NCBI GenBank assembly: GCA_944332995.1 | Contig: CALVKR010000002.1 | Location: 1-63,099, forward strand | Direction of reading: 5' to 3' | Source of the DNA: an uncultured Clostridia bacterium | GTDB lineage: Bacteria > Bacillota > Clostridia > Christensenellales > CAG-917 | Length of the DNA stretch: 63,099 nucleotides | Part shown: positions 25,716 to 34,268 of the stretch, piece after piece | Layout: every line of letters starts with the position of its first letter | How positions within the stretch are numbered: position 1 is the first letter of the stretch | Notes under the pieces: model-generated | Database searches by the model: none | What the model saw: only the letters and a program-made list of their open reading frames with translations | Told to the model about the DNA's origin: nothing | Translations under genes and position numbers: made by a program

Positions 25716-26750
25716 ATGAAAATACTTTTGGACTACTCGATAAACGAATTAAAAGAGACGTTTTCTTCGCAGAAATCTTTCGTTGCGGAGCAGATTTTTT
25801 CGTTTGCGCACAACGGAAAATCCGTCGATGAGATGACTTCTCTGTCAAAGGAGTTCAGAGAATATTTAAAAGACGAATACGTTTCCGTCGGAGCCGAAGT
25901 TTTAAAGGAGTTCAAGGGGAAAGAGGGAACGAGCAAATTTTTGCTTAAACTTGTTGACAATCAACTGATAGAGTGCGTTTTTATGGAAAACAATTACGGC
26001 AACACAATCTGCGTTTCCACTCAGGTCGGGTGCCGTATGGGGTGCAAATTTTGCGCCTCGGGAAAGGACGGACTCTCGAGAAATCTATCCGCAGGAGAGA
26101 TTCTTTCGCAAATAGTGCTCGTAAACAGACTTAAAGGTGGAAACATTTCAAAAAGGGCGATATCCAACGTCGTGTTGATGGGAAGCGGAGAGCCTTTAGA
26201 CAATTACGACAACGTAGTTAAATTTTTCAGCCTTTTAAACGAAAAAAAGGGGATAAACGTAAGCGAAAGAAACATATCTCTTTCCACTTGCGGAATATGC
26301 GATAAAATATATTCTCTTGCCGACAGCGGTCATCACCCGACGCTTACAATCTCGCTCCACGCCGCCGACGACGTATCGAGAAAAAAGATAATGCCTATCG
26401 CAAATAAGTATTCGATTGACGAGATAATAAAAGCCACAAAGTATTATTTTGAAAAGACAGGCAGACGTGTGATTTTTGAATATTCGCTCATCGAGGGGGT
26501 AAACGATTCGCTCGACGAGGCAAAAAAACTCAGCACGCTCGTTAAAGGTTTTCCGTCGCACGTAAACCTCATAAGGCTCAACAAAGTGGACGGTGCAAAT
26601 CTCTCTTGCAGCGGCGGAGCAAAAAAATTCCTTTCCGCTTTGACATCTATGGGCGTATCGGCTACAATAAGAAGAAGTTTAGGCAGCGACGTCGAAGGCG
26701 CCTGCGGACAGCTTAAAAGAAGGTATTTAGGTGAAGGGCAGAATTGTTAA
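25716..26750 (+). CDS. rlmN: Dual-specificity 23S rRNA/tRNA adenine C2-methyltransferase
   Basis: A 344-residue radical-SAM methylase that modifies A2503 in 23S rRNA and A37 in some tRNAs. STQVGCRMGCKFCASG carries the CxxxCxxC cluster motif (about residues 103-114), SNVVLMGSGEPLDNYD binds SAM, and GACGQLKRRYLG at the C-terminus holds the second catalytic Cys. The N-terminal helical domain (about 1-60) is present. No ribosome site is visible before the ATG at 25716; a run of T precedes it. The gene overlaps rsgA by 20 nt. In many Clostridia a PP2C phosphatase and the PrkC kinase lie between these two genes; here they are missing. Confidence 0.95.
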   Translation: MKILLDYSINELKETFSSQKSFVAEQIFSFAHNGKSVDEMTSLSKEFREYLKDEYVSVGAEVLKEFKGKEGTSKFLLKLVDNQLIECVFMENNYGNTICVSTQVGCRMGCKFCASGKDGLSRNLSAGEILSQIVLVNRLKGGNISKRAISNVVLMGSGEPLDNYDNVVKFFSLLNEKKGINVSERNISLSTCGICDKIYSLADSGHHPTLTISLHAADDVSRKKIMPIANKYSIDEIIKATKYYFEKTGRRVIFEYSLIEGVNDSLDEAKKLSTLVKGFPSHVNLIRLNKVDGANLSCSGGAKKFLSALTSMGVSATIRRSLGSDVEGACGQLKRRYLGEGQNC

Positions 26751-27567
26751 AATTATAAGTTCATCATATTTTGTTGAAGCGGACGGACGTTCGTTTTGTT
26801 GCACTGCCCGAAAGACGGTAAAAAACGAGCTCAAACTCGTTGTAGGGGATATTGTCGAATTTTCCGATGACGAAAAGGTGATAGAAAAGGTTTGCGAGCG
26901 GAAAAACTCTCTTATCAGACCTTACGTTGCCAACGTGGATATTTGCGCAATCGTTATCGCCTTAAAGCCTGCTCCCGATTTTATGCTTGTGGATAAGATT
27001 ATAGTAAACTGTCTTGAGCAATGCATAGAACCCGTTATAGTTGTCAACAAATGTGACCTCGATAAAATCGATATGTCCGATTACATTGGCTTCAAAATAT
27101 TTTATATATCCGCTTTGACGGGGGACGGCGTTGCAGAGTTTAAAAACTATCTCGGCAATAAAACCGTCTGTCTTGCAGGACAGTCTGCCGTAGGTAAATC
27201 TAGTCTTATTAACGCCATGCTCGGTCAATCGGTCATGGAAACGGGCGAGTTTTCAAAAAAGATAGAAAGGGGCAAAAACACGACAAGACAGACAAGCCTC
27301 ATTAAATGCGACGATTTTTATATTATCGACACCTGCGGCTTTTCCCTTTTAAACGTGATAGACATTCCCCCGGAAAATCTCAGGCTTTATTACGACGAAT
27401 TTTTAAAATATTCCGAAAACTGCCGCTTTACGGTGTGCACTCATACAGATGAGCCGGACTGCGCCGTAAAAGAGAGAGTGGGCAAAGAAATTTCTAAAAA
27501 AAGATACGACAGATACGTCGCAATATTTAACGAATTATCGGAAAACAGGAGGAAAAAATATGACTAA
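26731..27567 (+). CDS. rsgA: Ribosome small-subunit-dependent GTPase A
   Basis: A 278-residue circularly permuted GTPase for late 30S assembly. An OB-fold comes first (about 1-65). The G motifs follow in permuted order: NKCDLDK (G4, about 106), ISALTGDGV (G5), GQSAVGKSSLINAM (G1, about 150) and DTCGFS (G3, about 195). The C-terminal zinc site is CRFTVCTHTDEPDC, the family's Cx5CxHx5C. The start codon is GTG at 26731, within the end of rlmN, preceded by AGAAGG. Length is typical. It is followed directly by rpe, overlapping by 8 nt. Confidence 0.95.
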   Translation: MKGRIVKIISSSYFVEADGRSFCCTARKTVKNELKLVVGDIVEFSDDEKVIEKVCERKNSLIRPYVANVDICAIVIALKPAPDFMLVDKIIVNCLEQCIEPVIVVNKCDLDKIDMSDYIGFKIFYISALTGDGVAEFKNYLGNKTVCLAGQSAVGKSSLINAMLGQSVMETGEFSKKIERGKNTTRQTSLIKCDDFYIIDTCGFSLLNVIDIPPENLRLYYDEFLKYSENCRFTVCTHTDEPDCAVKERVGKEISKKRYDRYVAIFNELSENRRKKYD

Positions 27568-28207
27568 ACTTGTGGCTCCGTCGATATTGTCAGGCGACTT
27601 TGCCGACATGGCTAAAAGCTGTCTTGACGCCAAGGCGTGGGGAGCGGATATTCTTCACCTTGACGTTATGGACGGCGTTTTCGTGCCAAATATCACTTTT
27701 GGTATGCCCATGGTAAAGGCGCTTAAAACGAGGAACATTCTTCCGCTTGACGTCCACCTCATGATCACCAAACCTGAAAAATACGTCGGGCAGTTCTGCG
27801 ACTGCGGAGCGGATATCGTCACGTTTCACCCCGACGCTTCCGACGATGTGGCGGGCGCACTTAAAATCATTAAGGATAAGGGCGTAAAATGCGGTCTGGT
27901 ATTAAACCCCGACAAGCCCCTCGAGCTTGTCAGACCTTATCTTGACGATATAGACGTCTTGCTCATTATGAGCGTATACGCAGGCTTTGGCGGTCAGAAA
28001 TTCATACCCGAGTCGCTCAATAAACTTAAACAGGCAAAAAAACTTATCGAAGGCAAAAACGTACTTTTAGAAGTGGACGGCGGAGTTGACGAAACAAACG
28101 CAAAAGATATTTTAGCGTGCGGAGTGGACATAATGGTGGCAGGCTCGGCGGTTTATAAATCGGAAAATCCCTCGAAAACCATAAAGATTTTAAGAGGGGA
28201 GATATAG
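27560..28207 (+). CDS. rpe: Ribulose-phosphate 3-epimerase
   Basis: A 215-residue TIM-barrel epimerase interconverting ribulose 5-phosphate and xylulose 5-phosphate in the pentose phosphate pathway. Conserved strands are seen at APSILSGDFADM, HLDVMDGVFVPNITFGM (metal and catalytic Asp), PLDVHLMITKP, MSVYAGFGGQKFIPES and LEVDGGVD, with the phosphate loop at MVAGSAVYKS. AGGAGG precedes the ATG by 6 nt and lies inside rsgA. It ends the long operon that began with yicC; a hairpin terminator follows about 200 bp downstream. The thiamine pyrophosphokinase gene often found next is absent. Confidence 0.96.
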   Translation: MTKLVAPSILSGDFADMAKSCLDAKAWGADILHLDVMDGVFVPNITFGMPMVKALKTRNILPLDVHLMITKPEKYVGQFCDCGADIVTFHPDASDDVAGALKIIKDKGVKCGLVLNPDKPLELVRPYLDDIDVLLIMSVYAGFGGQKFIPESLNKLKQAKKLIEGKNVLLEVDGGVDETNAKDILACGVDIMVAGSAVYKSENPSKTIKILRGEI

Positions 28208-28404
28208 CCTCAAATTGGTCATATTTAAATGCACGTTTTCTGATTTAGCGTATATAAATAATTCAAATTGCAGGTCTTGTTTTCTGCTTTTAATGGCAAA
28301 GAATCACGTTTGATATATTGCTTATGGTATATGGCGCGTTGACCGCAATAACGCCTTAATAGCTATATTTTTATTGCTGTAAAACACTAAAAAAAGAACA
28401 AAAT

Positions 28405-28428
28405 CAAGAGTCGAGCTCTTGTTTTTTT
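28405..28428 (+). terminator. Terminator downstream of rpe
   Basis: Stem CAAGAG / CTCTTG with loop TCGAG, preceded by an A-rich stretch and followed by seven T. It stands about 200 bp after the rpe stop. The rest of 28208-28650 is AT-rich with no gene seen. Confidence 0.75.
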
Positions 28429-28650
28429 ATTTTCAGATTAAGATTTTAATTTTTGATATTATATTATTTTGGCTCTTTTGTTTGTTTTACGCAAATGCCG
28501 TATGTAATAGGTTGCACAAAAAAAACCGAATTCGTCTTTATCAAAAATCGGACAAAAATTTAATTTGTCTTTTATAGGAAAAACAAATAATTCCTAAAAC
28601 CGAATAATTTCTATGTGGCAGGATAAAACTTTAAATTTTTTGACAGTAGT

Positions 28651-28794
28651 TTAAGCGTTTTCCGTCTGTTCCGCTTGTCCGTCGGGCACTGAGGCAGCGC
28701 AGACAGTTTCATTGCATTCTTTATTCTTTTTCTTTGTAAACAGCGAGAGAAATTTTTTTATAAATTTAGGCACTTTAACACAAATAAACTTCAT
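28651..28794 (-). CDS. SpoVM-like small amphipathic protein, with C-terminal tail
   Basis: A 47-codon minus-strand gene. The first eleven residues, MKFICVKVPKF, match Bacillus SpoVM (MKFYTIKLPKF) at seven positions, including Met1, Lys2, Phe3, Lys7, the key Pro9, Lys10 and Phe11. An amphipathic basic stretch follows (IKKFLSLFTKKKNK). SpoVM is a 26-residue protein that binds the curved forespore membrane and anchors the SpoIVA coat ATPase. Position supports the call: in Bacillus spoVM lies between the rpe/thiN end of the operon and rpmB, exactly as here. AAAGGAG stands 7 nt before ATG, with a promoter upstream. The extra tail of about 20 residues (CNETVCAASV...) is not in Bacillus SpoVM. Homology of such a short peptide is not proof of sporulation. 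Confidence 0.7.
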   Translation of the reverse strand: MKFICVKVPKFIKKFLSLFTKKKNKECNETVCAASVPDGQAEQTENA

Positions 28795-28814
28795 AGTTGG
28801 CTCCTTTTAACTTT

Positions 28815-28843
28815 ATTATATGCGCCGAAATAAAATGTGTGAA
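28815..28843 (-). promoter_or_regulatory. Promoter of the SpoVM-like gene
   Basis: Minus strand TTCACA (28843-28838), 17-bp spacer, TATAAT (28820-28815), so sigma-A can read it. The -10 lies in CATATAAT, which also resembles a sigma-E -10 (CATACAAT type), but no good sigma-E -35 was found at the right distance. Confidence 0.55.
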
Positions 28844-29096
28844 AGTCCCGACTGAAAAATCGATGATTATCAATTATACAATCGTATAAAATTTTAAAAA
28901 ATGGCTTTTAAAACGATAACTTTAAACAATTTTAATTTTCTTTGGTTGTGTTTTATCAAAAACAGGGGAATAATCAATAGCAGACAAATATGCAAAAGAG
29001 TATGACAATCGCAATGCGGACAAATCAGTAAAGGTAAAATGGTAAAGTTGTTGCGGCTCAAATTAAATATAAGCTGTATACGGCAAAATAGGGCAT

Positions 29097-29120
29097 AAAA
29101 AATGAGCGGGATTTCCGCTC
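29097..29120 (-). terminator. Terminator of rpmB
   Basis: On the minus strand, GAGCGG / CCGCTC with loop AAATC followed by ATTTTTTAT. A second similar hairpin (GAGCG/CGCTC, 29129-29146) lies between it and the rpmB stop, giving a tandem terminator. The space between this and the SpoVM-like gene holds no recognised gene. Confidence 0.75.
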
Positions 29121-29165
29121 ACCGTTTATGAGCGATTATCCGCTCAAAGTTATCAGCAGTTTAAA

Positions 29166-29357
29166 TTAAGCACGATTAACCTTACCCGTTCTCAAGCAAC
29201 GAGTGCAAACGTATTGAGATTCAACTCCGCCGCTAGGTGTGGTAATTTTAACCTTTTGGACGTTTGGTGCCCAGCTTCTTCTGGTTTTACGATGGCTGTG
29301 GCTTACCATGTTGCCGCTCATCCTGCCTTTACCGCAAATAGCACATACCTTTGACAT
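29166..29357 (-). CDS. rpmB: 50S ribosomal protein L28
   Basis: A 63-residue L28 of the large ribosomal subunit. It begins MSKVCAICGKG and has the conserved SHSHRKTRRSWAPNVQKV core. Two CxxC pairs (CAIC and CTRC) mark the zinc-binding C+ form. The frame extends 22 codons further upstream, but AGGAGG lies 9 nt before the ATG at 29357 and the family begins there, so that start is used. It is transcribed alone on the minus strand from its own promoter, divergent from asp23, as in many Firmicutes. Confidence 0.96.
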   Translation of the reverse strand: MSKVCAICGKGRMSGNMVSHSHRKTRRSWAPNVQKVKITTPSGGVESQYVCTRCLRTGKVNRA

Positions 29358-29394
29358 ATATATAATCCTCCTAAAGTCTTCGTGAACAGTAGTG

Positions 29395-29423
29395 ATTGTA
29401 TCACTAATCTTTGTTTTTAGCAA
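29395..29423 (-). promoter_or_regulatory. Promoter of rpmB
   Basis: Minus strand TTGCTA (29423-29418), 17-bp spacer, TACAAT (29400-29395), about 38 bp before the rpmB start. Confidence 0.7.
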
Positions 29424-29451
29424 GCATATTTAGGCAAAATCATTTATTTAC

Positions 29452-29480
29452 TTGCAAAAAGACTCAATATATTGTAAAAT
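29452..29480 (+). promoter_or_regulatory. Promoter of asp23-fakA-recG
   Basis: TTGCAA (29452-29457), 17-bp spacer, TAAAAT (29475-29480), 18 bp before the asp23 start. It is divergent from the rpmB promoter with about 28 bp between the two -35 boxes. Confidence 0.7.
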
Positions 29481-29498
29481 TTATCACAAGGTAAACTT

Positions 29499-29849
29499 AT
29501 GTCGCTAAGAACATCAAACAAATACGGGAAAATCTCAATAACCGACGATGCAGTCGCAATGGTATGCTCGCAAGCCGCTTCCGAGTGTTACGGCGTTGTT
29601 GAACTTGTTTCAAGACGTCTTTCCGACAACCTTAACAGGGTATGGGGAAAAGCTCAGTACGGCAAAGGCATTAAAATAGCCACTGTCGACAATCTGATGT
29701 TTATTGAGGTTTTTGTCATTTTAAAGCACGGTGTAAATATCGAGGCTGTCAAGGAGTCGATAAAGGAATGTATCATTTACACCGCTCAAACGTTCACGGG
29801 AATGCGAGTCAAGCATTGCAACGTCAACGTAGTCGGCATAAGAGTTTAA
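29499..29849 (+). CDS. Asp23/Gls24 family protein (YloU-like)
   Basis: A 116-residue Asp23/Gls24 protein. It starts with a short ISITDDAVAMVCSQAASECYGVV segment and ends with VKHCNVNVVGIRV, both typical. Members of this family are abundant, often membrane-associated through a partner, and linked to envelope stress; their exact activity is unknown. The copy placed directly upstream of the DhaL-domain gene (yloU-yloV in Bacillus) is nearly universal in Firmicutes and suggests a link to fatty-acid or envelope homeostasis. AAGG precedes the ATG. It is followed by fakA after 21 nt in the same operon. Confidence 0.93.
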   Translation: MSLRTSNKYGKISITDDAVAMVCSQAASECYGVVELVSRRLSDNLNRVWGKAQYGKGIKIATVDNLMFIEVFVILKHGVNIEAVKESIKECIIYTAQTFTGMRVKHCNVNVVGIRV

Positions 29850-29870
29850 GATTTAATAAAGGTAAGATAT

Positions 29871-31514
29871 ATGCAAGCAGTTAACGGTTCCGATTTTAAA
29901 AAGATGGTTGAGGGCGGCGTAGCGGCGTTAGACCTTAACCGTGCAACTATAGACGAATTGAACGTGTTCCCCGTGCCTGACGGCGATACGGGAACGAATA
30001 TGTCACTTACGATAAATTCCGCACTTCGCGGACTTAACGAGTCAAACGGCACAAAACTTTCCGAGCTCGCTCTTGATTTTTCAAAGGGTGCGTTGAGAGG
30101 GGCAAGAGGAAACTCCGGCGTTATCACTTCGCAGATAATGAAGGGATTTGCAGTGGCTCTTAGCGAAAAAGAAGAAATGACGGCAAAAGATTTTGCCGAA
30201 AGTTTGAAACAGGGCACCGAGATTGCTTACGGAGCCGTCACCAAGCCTAAAGAAGGCACAATTTTGACCGTCGTAAGAGTTATGGCGGAAACAGCTATAT
30301 CGATAACCAAGAAAAAGACCCTCGAAATCGAGGACTTTTTACAGCAGATTCTGGATTCGGGAGAGGAAATCCTTGCGCAAACGCCTGAAATGCTCCCCGT
30401 TCTCAAAAAAGCAGGAGTCGTGGACGCAGGCGGAAAAGGGCTTCTCACCATTTTTTACGGCTTTTTATCCGCACTCAAAGGCGAGAAAATCGAGCTCAAA
30501 CAGGAGCCTCAAAAAGTCAAGCCCGCCGTTGAAAACGTCTCAGAGGACTTTTACGATAACGATTATGAAAATATCACCTTTGCATATTGCACAGAATACT
30601 TTATAACCAACATAAAGAGCAAAACGACGCTTTCGGATATCGATACGCTGAGAGATTTGCTCATGCAGATAGGCGACTGCGTGCTCGTCATAGGCGACCT
30701 CGACTTAATAAAAGTTCACGTGCATACAAATTCGCCCGATAAGGCTTTGAAATATGCGTTAAATCTCGGCGAGCTCGACAGTCTTAAAATAGAGAACATG
30801 CTTCAGCAGCATCGCCAGATTGTCGCAAAAAGAGAAGCGGAAATGCCAAAAGAGAAAAAAGAATGCGGCATAGTTTCCATTTGCGCAGGAAAAGGGCTTG
30901 CAGATATCTTCCGTGACCTCGGCTGCGACTTCGTAGTAGAGGGCGGTCAGACTATGAATCCGAGCGTTTACGACATTCTCAACGCCATTAACAAGGTTTA
31001 CGCAAAGCAAGTTTACGTGCTCCCCAACAACGGTAACATTATTCTTGCGGCTCAGCAGGCAAAAGAGCTTGCCGACGTCAACGTTTGCGTCATTCCGTCA
31101 AAAACCGTTCCTGAGGGTATTGCGGCTATGGTATCGTTTGACCATACCTTGGACGTAAACAGCAATGAGAAGAATATGAACAACGCCGTTTCGACGGTCA
31201 TTACCGCAGAAGTTACGCATGCTGTCAGAAATACACGTATGAACGGATTTGCCGTTAAAGAAGGGGATATCATTGGTATTTCCGATAAAAAGATAGTTGC
31301 CGTAGGTCAGTCGGTTGAGGATACAGTAGTCGACACCGTTGTAGCTTCTAAAAACGACGATATAGAAATGGTGACGCTCTACTACGGCGAAGAGGTTAAA
31401 GAGGAAGACGCCGGCAAACTTGTCGAAAGACTCGAGGAGCTTTTCCCCGATATGGAATTTGCCGTCTACTTCGGCGGACAGCCGCATTATTATTATATGA
31501 TTTCTCTCGAGTAG
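29871..31514 (+). CDS. fakA: Fatty acid kinase subunit FakA-like (DAK2 domain protein, YloV)
   Basis: A 547-residue protein. The N-terminal DhaL/DAK2 nucleotide-binding domain (about 1-200) has FPVPDGDTGTNMSLT, whose three Asp bind Mg-ATP, and GARGNSGVITSQI. A middle domain follows (about 225-320), then a C-terminal domain (about 330-547) with VEGGQTMNPSVYDILNAIN and PNNGNIILAA. FakA phosphorylates fatty acids presented by a DegV-type FakB protein so that exogenous or recycled acids enter phospholipid synthesis. No FakB gene is in this window. The ribosome site AAAGG is 9 nt before the ATG. It is cotranscribed with asp23 and recG. The family assignment is strong; substrate follows from the family. 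Confidence 0.92.
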   Translation: MQAVNGSDFKKMVEGGVAALDLNRATIDELNVFPVPDGDTGTNMSLTINSALRGLNESNGTKLSELALDFSKGALRGARGNSGVITSQIMKGFAVALSEKEEMTAKDFAESLKQGTEIAYGAVTKPKEGTILTVVRVMAETAISITKKKTLEIEDFLQQILDSGEEILAQTPEMLPVLKKAGVVDAGGKGLLTIFYGFLSALKGEKIELKQEPQKVKPAVENVSEDFYDNDYENITFAYCTEYFITNIKSKTTLSDIDTLRDLLMQIGDCVLVIGDLDLIKVHVHTNSPDKALKYALNLGELDSLKIENMLQQHRQIVAKREAEMPKEKKECGIVSICAGKGLADIFRDLGCDFVVEGGQTMNPSVYDILNAINKVYAKQVYVLPNNGNIILAAQQAKELADVNVCVIPSKTVPEGIAAMVSFDHTLDVNSNEKNMNNAVSTVITAEVTHAVRNTRMNGFAVKEGDIIGISDKKIVAVGQSVEDTVVDTVVASKNDDIEMVTLYYGEEVKEEDAGKLVERLEELFPDMEFAVYFGGQPHYYYMISLE

Positions 31515-31515
31515 T

Positions 31516-33492
31516 ATGGAGCTTTCCGATATAAAGGGCGTCGGACCTAAAACAATCGAAAAACTTGCAAAATTGAATATCTTCACGGTGGAAAATCTTA
31601 TTTTCACCATACCTTCGGCTTATACCGATTTTTCTTCTCCCGTTTCGTTGAAAAACGTTTTTGCGGGGGATTTTTGTTTGTTTTATGCAACAGTTACAAA
31701 GAAGAGTCCGCTAAACTTAAAGACTAAAAACTTTAGCCTTAAGGTGGTGTGCGACGGTATAACTTTAAACGTTTTCTTTTTTAATACGCCTTTTGATTAC
31801 AGCGATTTTGTCGAGGGCGAAAAGTATCTCTTTTACGGAAAGATTACCTCAAACGAAAAATACGGAAAAATAATGTCAAATCCCGATTACGAAAGGGCGG
31901 GAGAGGAAAAGTTTTTGAAAGAAATTCGCCCGGTATACAGGCTCAAAGGTCTTTTTACGCAAAAATCTTTTTATAAACTCGTTTTATCCGCTCTGCAAAC
32001 CTATAAACCCGTTTCGCTAAGCGACGGTGTATTGTCGCATCTTGCCGAGGCGGCAATTTCGCTTCACTGTCCGAAAAGTATTGAAAAGGCATATAAGGCG
32101 CAAAAGAGGATAGCGGTAGAAGACTGCGTCAAGTCGATTTTGTCATACCGACTTTTGAAAGAAAGCGTAAAGAAAAAAGAAAACCTTTATCCGCTCTCTA
32201 TCGATTTTAAAAATTTAGAGGCACGATTCGGCTTTAAACTTACTCCGTCGCAACTAAACGCCGTAGACGAGATAATTTCAGATTTAAAATCGGACAAACC
32301 GCTCGAAAGGATACTCGTCGGCGACGTGGCGAGCGGAAAAACAGCGGTTGCCGCTTGCGCAATCGATTTTGCCGTCAAAAACGGAAGACAGGCAATGTTT
32401 ATTGCCCCCACGACGGTGCTCGCCATGCAACACTGCAAAAAATTGAGCGAATATTTCGATTATCCCGTGGCGCTCGTCACGTCGGATATTTCTAAAACGC
32501 AAAAGTCGAAAACAGCATACGAGTTTAAAGAGGGCAAAATTAAAGTTTTATGCGGCACGCACTCTCTTTTTGACCCGGAATTTAATTCCGACAATCTCAC
32601 TTTCTGCGTCATCGACGAACAGCAACGCTTCGGCGTATCCCAAAAGGACGAAATACGCAAAAAAAACAAGGCTATCGACTGCCTTACCATGACGGCAACG
32701 CCCATTCCGAGAACAATGTCGCTATTGCTTTCCGATGATATGGCTTTGAGCACGCTGTCAAAAAGATACGACTTTAACATAAAAACGTATATCGTAAATT
32801 ATGACAAAATAAACGATATGTTTGAATATATCCACGCACAATGTCAAAAGGGCAGACAGGCGTATATCGTATGCCCAAAGGTATACGACGTGGAAGGGCT
32901 TGAAGTTTTTTCCGTGGAAAAACTTGCCGATATACTGTTTGAAAAATTTTCCGACGTAGGCTTTGAAATTGTCTACGGAAAGATAGCCGACAGCAAAAAA
33001 CAAAAGGCGTTTGAAAGATTTATGAGCGGTCAGTCAAAAGCGATGTTTGCCACGTCCGTTGTAGAGGTGGGCGTCGATGCGCCTGACGCTTCGATTATTG
33101 CCGTTTTAAACGCCGACAGATTCGGCATTGCGTCTTTGCACCAATTGAGGGGAAGGGTGGGAAGACAAGGGCAGGCTTCGGAGTGTTATTTGTGCCAATC
33201 CGAATATCCGACCTTAAACTCCGTTTCTCGCCTGAATGCCGTCAAAGATACAAGCGACGGATTTGAACTTGCCGAGCTTGATTTCGACACTCGAGGAGGC
33301 GGCGATTATCTCGGATTGAAACAGAGCGGAAAAACGCTGTCGGAAAAATATCTCATTAAAATCGATACTGAAATTATATCGACTTCAAAAAAGACGGCGG
33401 ATGAGCTTATGCGTTCTTTCGATATTAAAACGCTGTTCAACTCTCTCGACGGCGAATATTTAACTGCCGTCGAAAAAGTTTCTAAAGCCTGA
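31516..33492 (+). CDS. recG: ATP-dependent DNA helicase RecG
   Basis: 658 residues, near the usual length. The N-terminal wedge domain (about 1-200) begins with DIKGVGPKTIEKLAKLNI. The helicase core has GDVASGKTAVAACA (Walker A; the family usually has GDVGSGKT), IDEQQRFGV (DEQQ variant of the DEAD-like box), MTATPIPRTM and, in the C-terminal lobe, VGVDAPDASI and QLRGRVGRQGQASECYLC. RecG remodels stalled replication forks and branched recombination intermediates. It starts one base after the fakA stop, with weak ribosome site, so translation is coupled. Order asp23-fakA-recG is the Firmicutes standard. Confidence 0.96.
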   Translation: MELSDIKGVGPKTIEKLAKLNIFTVENLIFTIPSAYTDFSSPVSLKNVFAGDFCLFYATVTKKSPLNLKTKNFSLKVVCDGITLNVFFFNTPFDYSDFVEGEKYLFYGKITSNEKYGKIMSNPDYERAGEEKFLKEIRPVYRLKGLFTQKSFYKLVLSALQTYKPVSLSDGVLSHLAEAAISLHCPKSIEKAYKAQKRIAVEDCVKSILSYRLLKESVKKKENLYPLSIDFKNLEARFGFKLTPSQLNAVDEIISDLKSDKPLERILVGDVASGKTAVAACAIDFAVKNGRQAMFIAPTTVLAMQHCKKLSEYFDYPVALVTSDISKTQKSKTAYEFKEGKIKVLCGTHSLFDPEFNSDNLTFCVIDEQQRFGVSQKDEIRKKNKAIDCLTMTATPIPRTMSLLLSDDMALSTLSKRYDFNIKTYIVNYDKINDMFEYIHAQCQKGRQAYIVCPKVYDVEGLEVFSVEKLADILFEKFSDVGFEIVYGKIADSKKQKAFERFMSGQSKAMFATSVVEVGVDAPDASIIAVLNADRFGIASLHQLRGRVGRQGQASECYLCQSEYPTLNSVSRLNAVKDTSDGFELAELDFDTRGGGDYLGLKQSGKTLSEKYLIKIDTEIISTSKKTADELMRSFDIKTLFNSLDGEYLTAVEKVSKA

Positions 33493-33626
33493 ATGTGATA
33501 CGGTCTGCCGTGTTTTCCATTTAAACTTTCGTTTTTAAAAAGTTAAACAGTTGGCTTGCGGTTATTATTTTAATTATATTCACATAATGTAGTATAAGCG
33601 GTTTAGGGTGCCGTCTGTTATTTAGC

Positions 33627-33654
33627 TTGACATTATCGTTTTATATTATATAAT
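33627..33654 (+). promoter_or_regulatory. Promoter of the OLE-like RNA
   Basis: Perfect TTGACA (33627-33632), 16-bp spacer, perfect TATAAT (33649-33654). Predicted start at about 33661, two bases before the first base of the RNA's terminal helix. This agreement between promoter and RNA end is strong evidence for an independent RNA transcript. Confidence 0.85.
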
Positions 33655-33660
33655 TTATTC

Positions 33661-34254
33661 ATAAGAACGGTGGTGCAGTATTCTAGTCAGGCTATTCTGA
33701 TTGAAGGCGGGGGTAAAATATCGCCGAAGGGCATATCGATGAAGTTCTTGGTGATGGCTTTGATTGCCCAAATCAGGGTCTTTGCTGAGAGTTAAGATTT
33801 TTGGGCGACTTGCAACGGCATGCAATCATCGACCCATTTATCGCGGAGATTCGTCTCGGTAGCTTACGTTACTGAACGGAGTGGAACCTGCTATGCGGTG
33901 TTTATTATATTTACGCTGTGTACAGTGTAGCCTGCCTTGAGTGAAATATTCGGATTCAAGAACACGCCTATGTGAGTTTGGCCGACAAACATTTGCGATT
34001 GCTTGATGAAATTTATTTTGCAAAAGAGGCTAAGATAAGAATATGTCTGCCAAGGAAAACTTCTAGACTGTTCCATAGGAGATTTTTCGGGGATTATAGT
34101 GTGCTCTGAGTGGTTATCCGGTGGCGTTACAGGCGACTTAACGATTTGCAGTATAATAGGAAACTTCTTTCACGGCAACGGAAAGTTTCTGCAAAAGGGA
34201 AAACCAACCGGACCTAAGACACAAGGTTTACTCGGGAAATTACCACCGTTCCTT
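33661..34254 (+). ncRNA. OLE-like large non-coding RNA
   Basis: About 590 nt without a supported gene, richer in G+C than flanking spacers. The ends pair: GAACGGTGGT (33665-33674) is the exact complement of ACCACCGTTC (34242-34251), with AA/TT extending it, so the whole element is closed by one long helix. A near-consensus promoter starts just before it, and the ribosome site of a four-helix membrane protein gene follows. OLE RNA (ornate, large, extremophilic) is about 600 nt, lies upstream of oapA in the isoprenoid cluster next to dxs, and forms a membrane RNP affecting Mg2+, ethanol and energy stress responses. Length, synteny (before oapA-dxs-tlyA and near nadK-argR-recN) and partner all fit. 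I could not align it to the Rfam OLE model, so subfamily details remain open. Short frames inside it lack ribosome sites. Confidence 0.82.
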
Positions 34255-34268
34255 ATTTTGGAGATATT

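Noticed and set aside
33661..34254. Possible tmRNA, group II intron or riboswitch instead of OLE RNA
   Set aside because: No tRNA-like CCA end or tag frame for tmRNA, no domain V-type end or reverse transcriptase for an intron, and far too long for a known riboswitch; synteny with oapA-dxs fits OLE.
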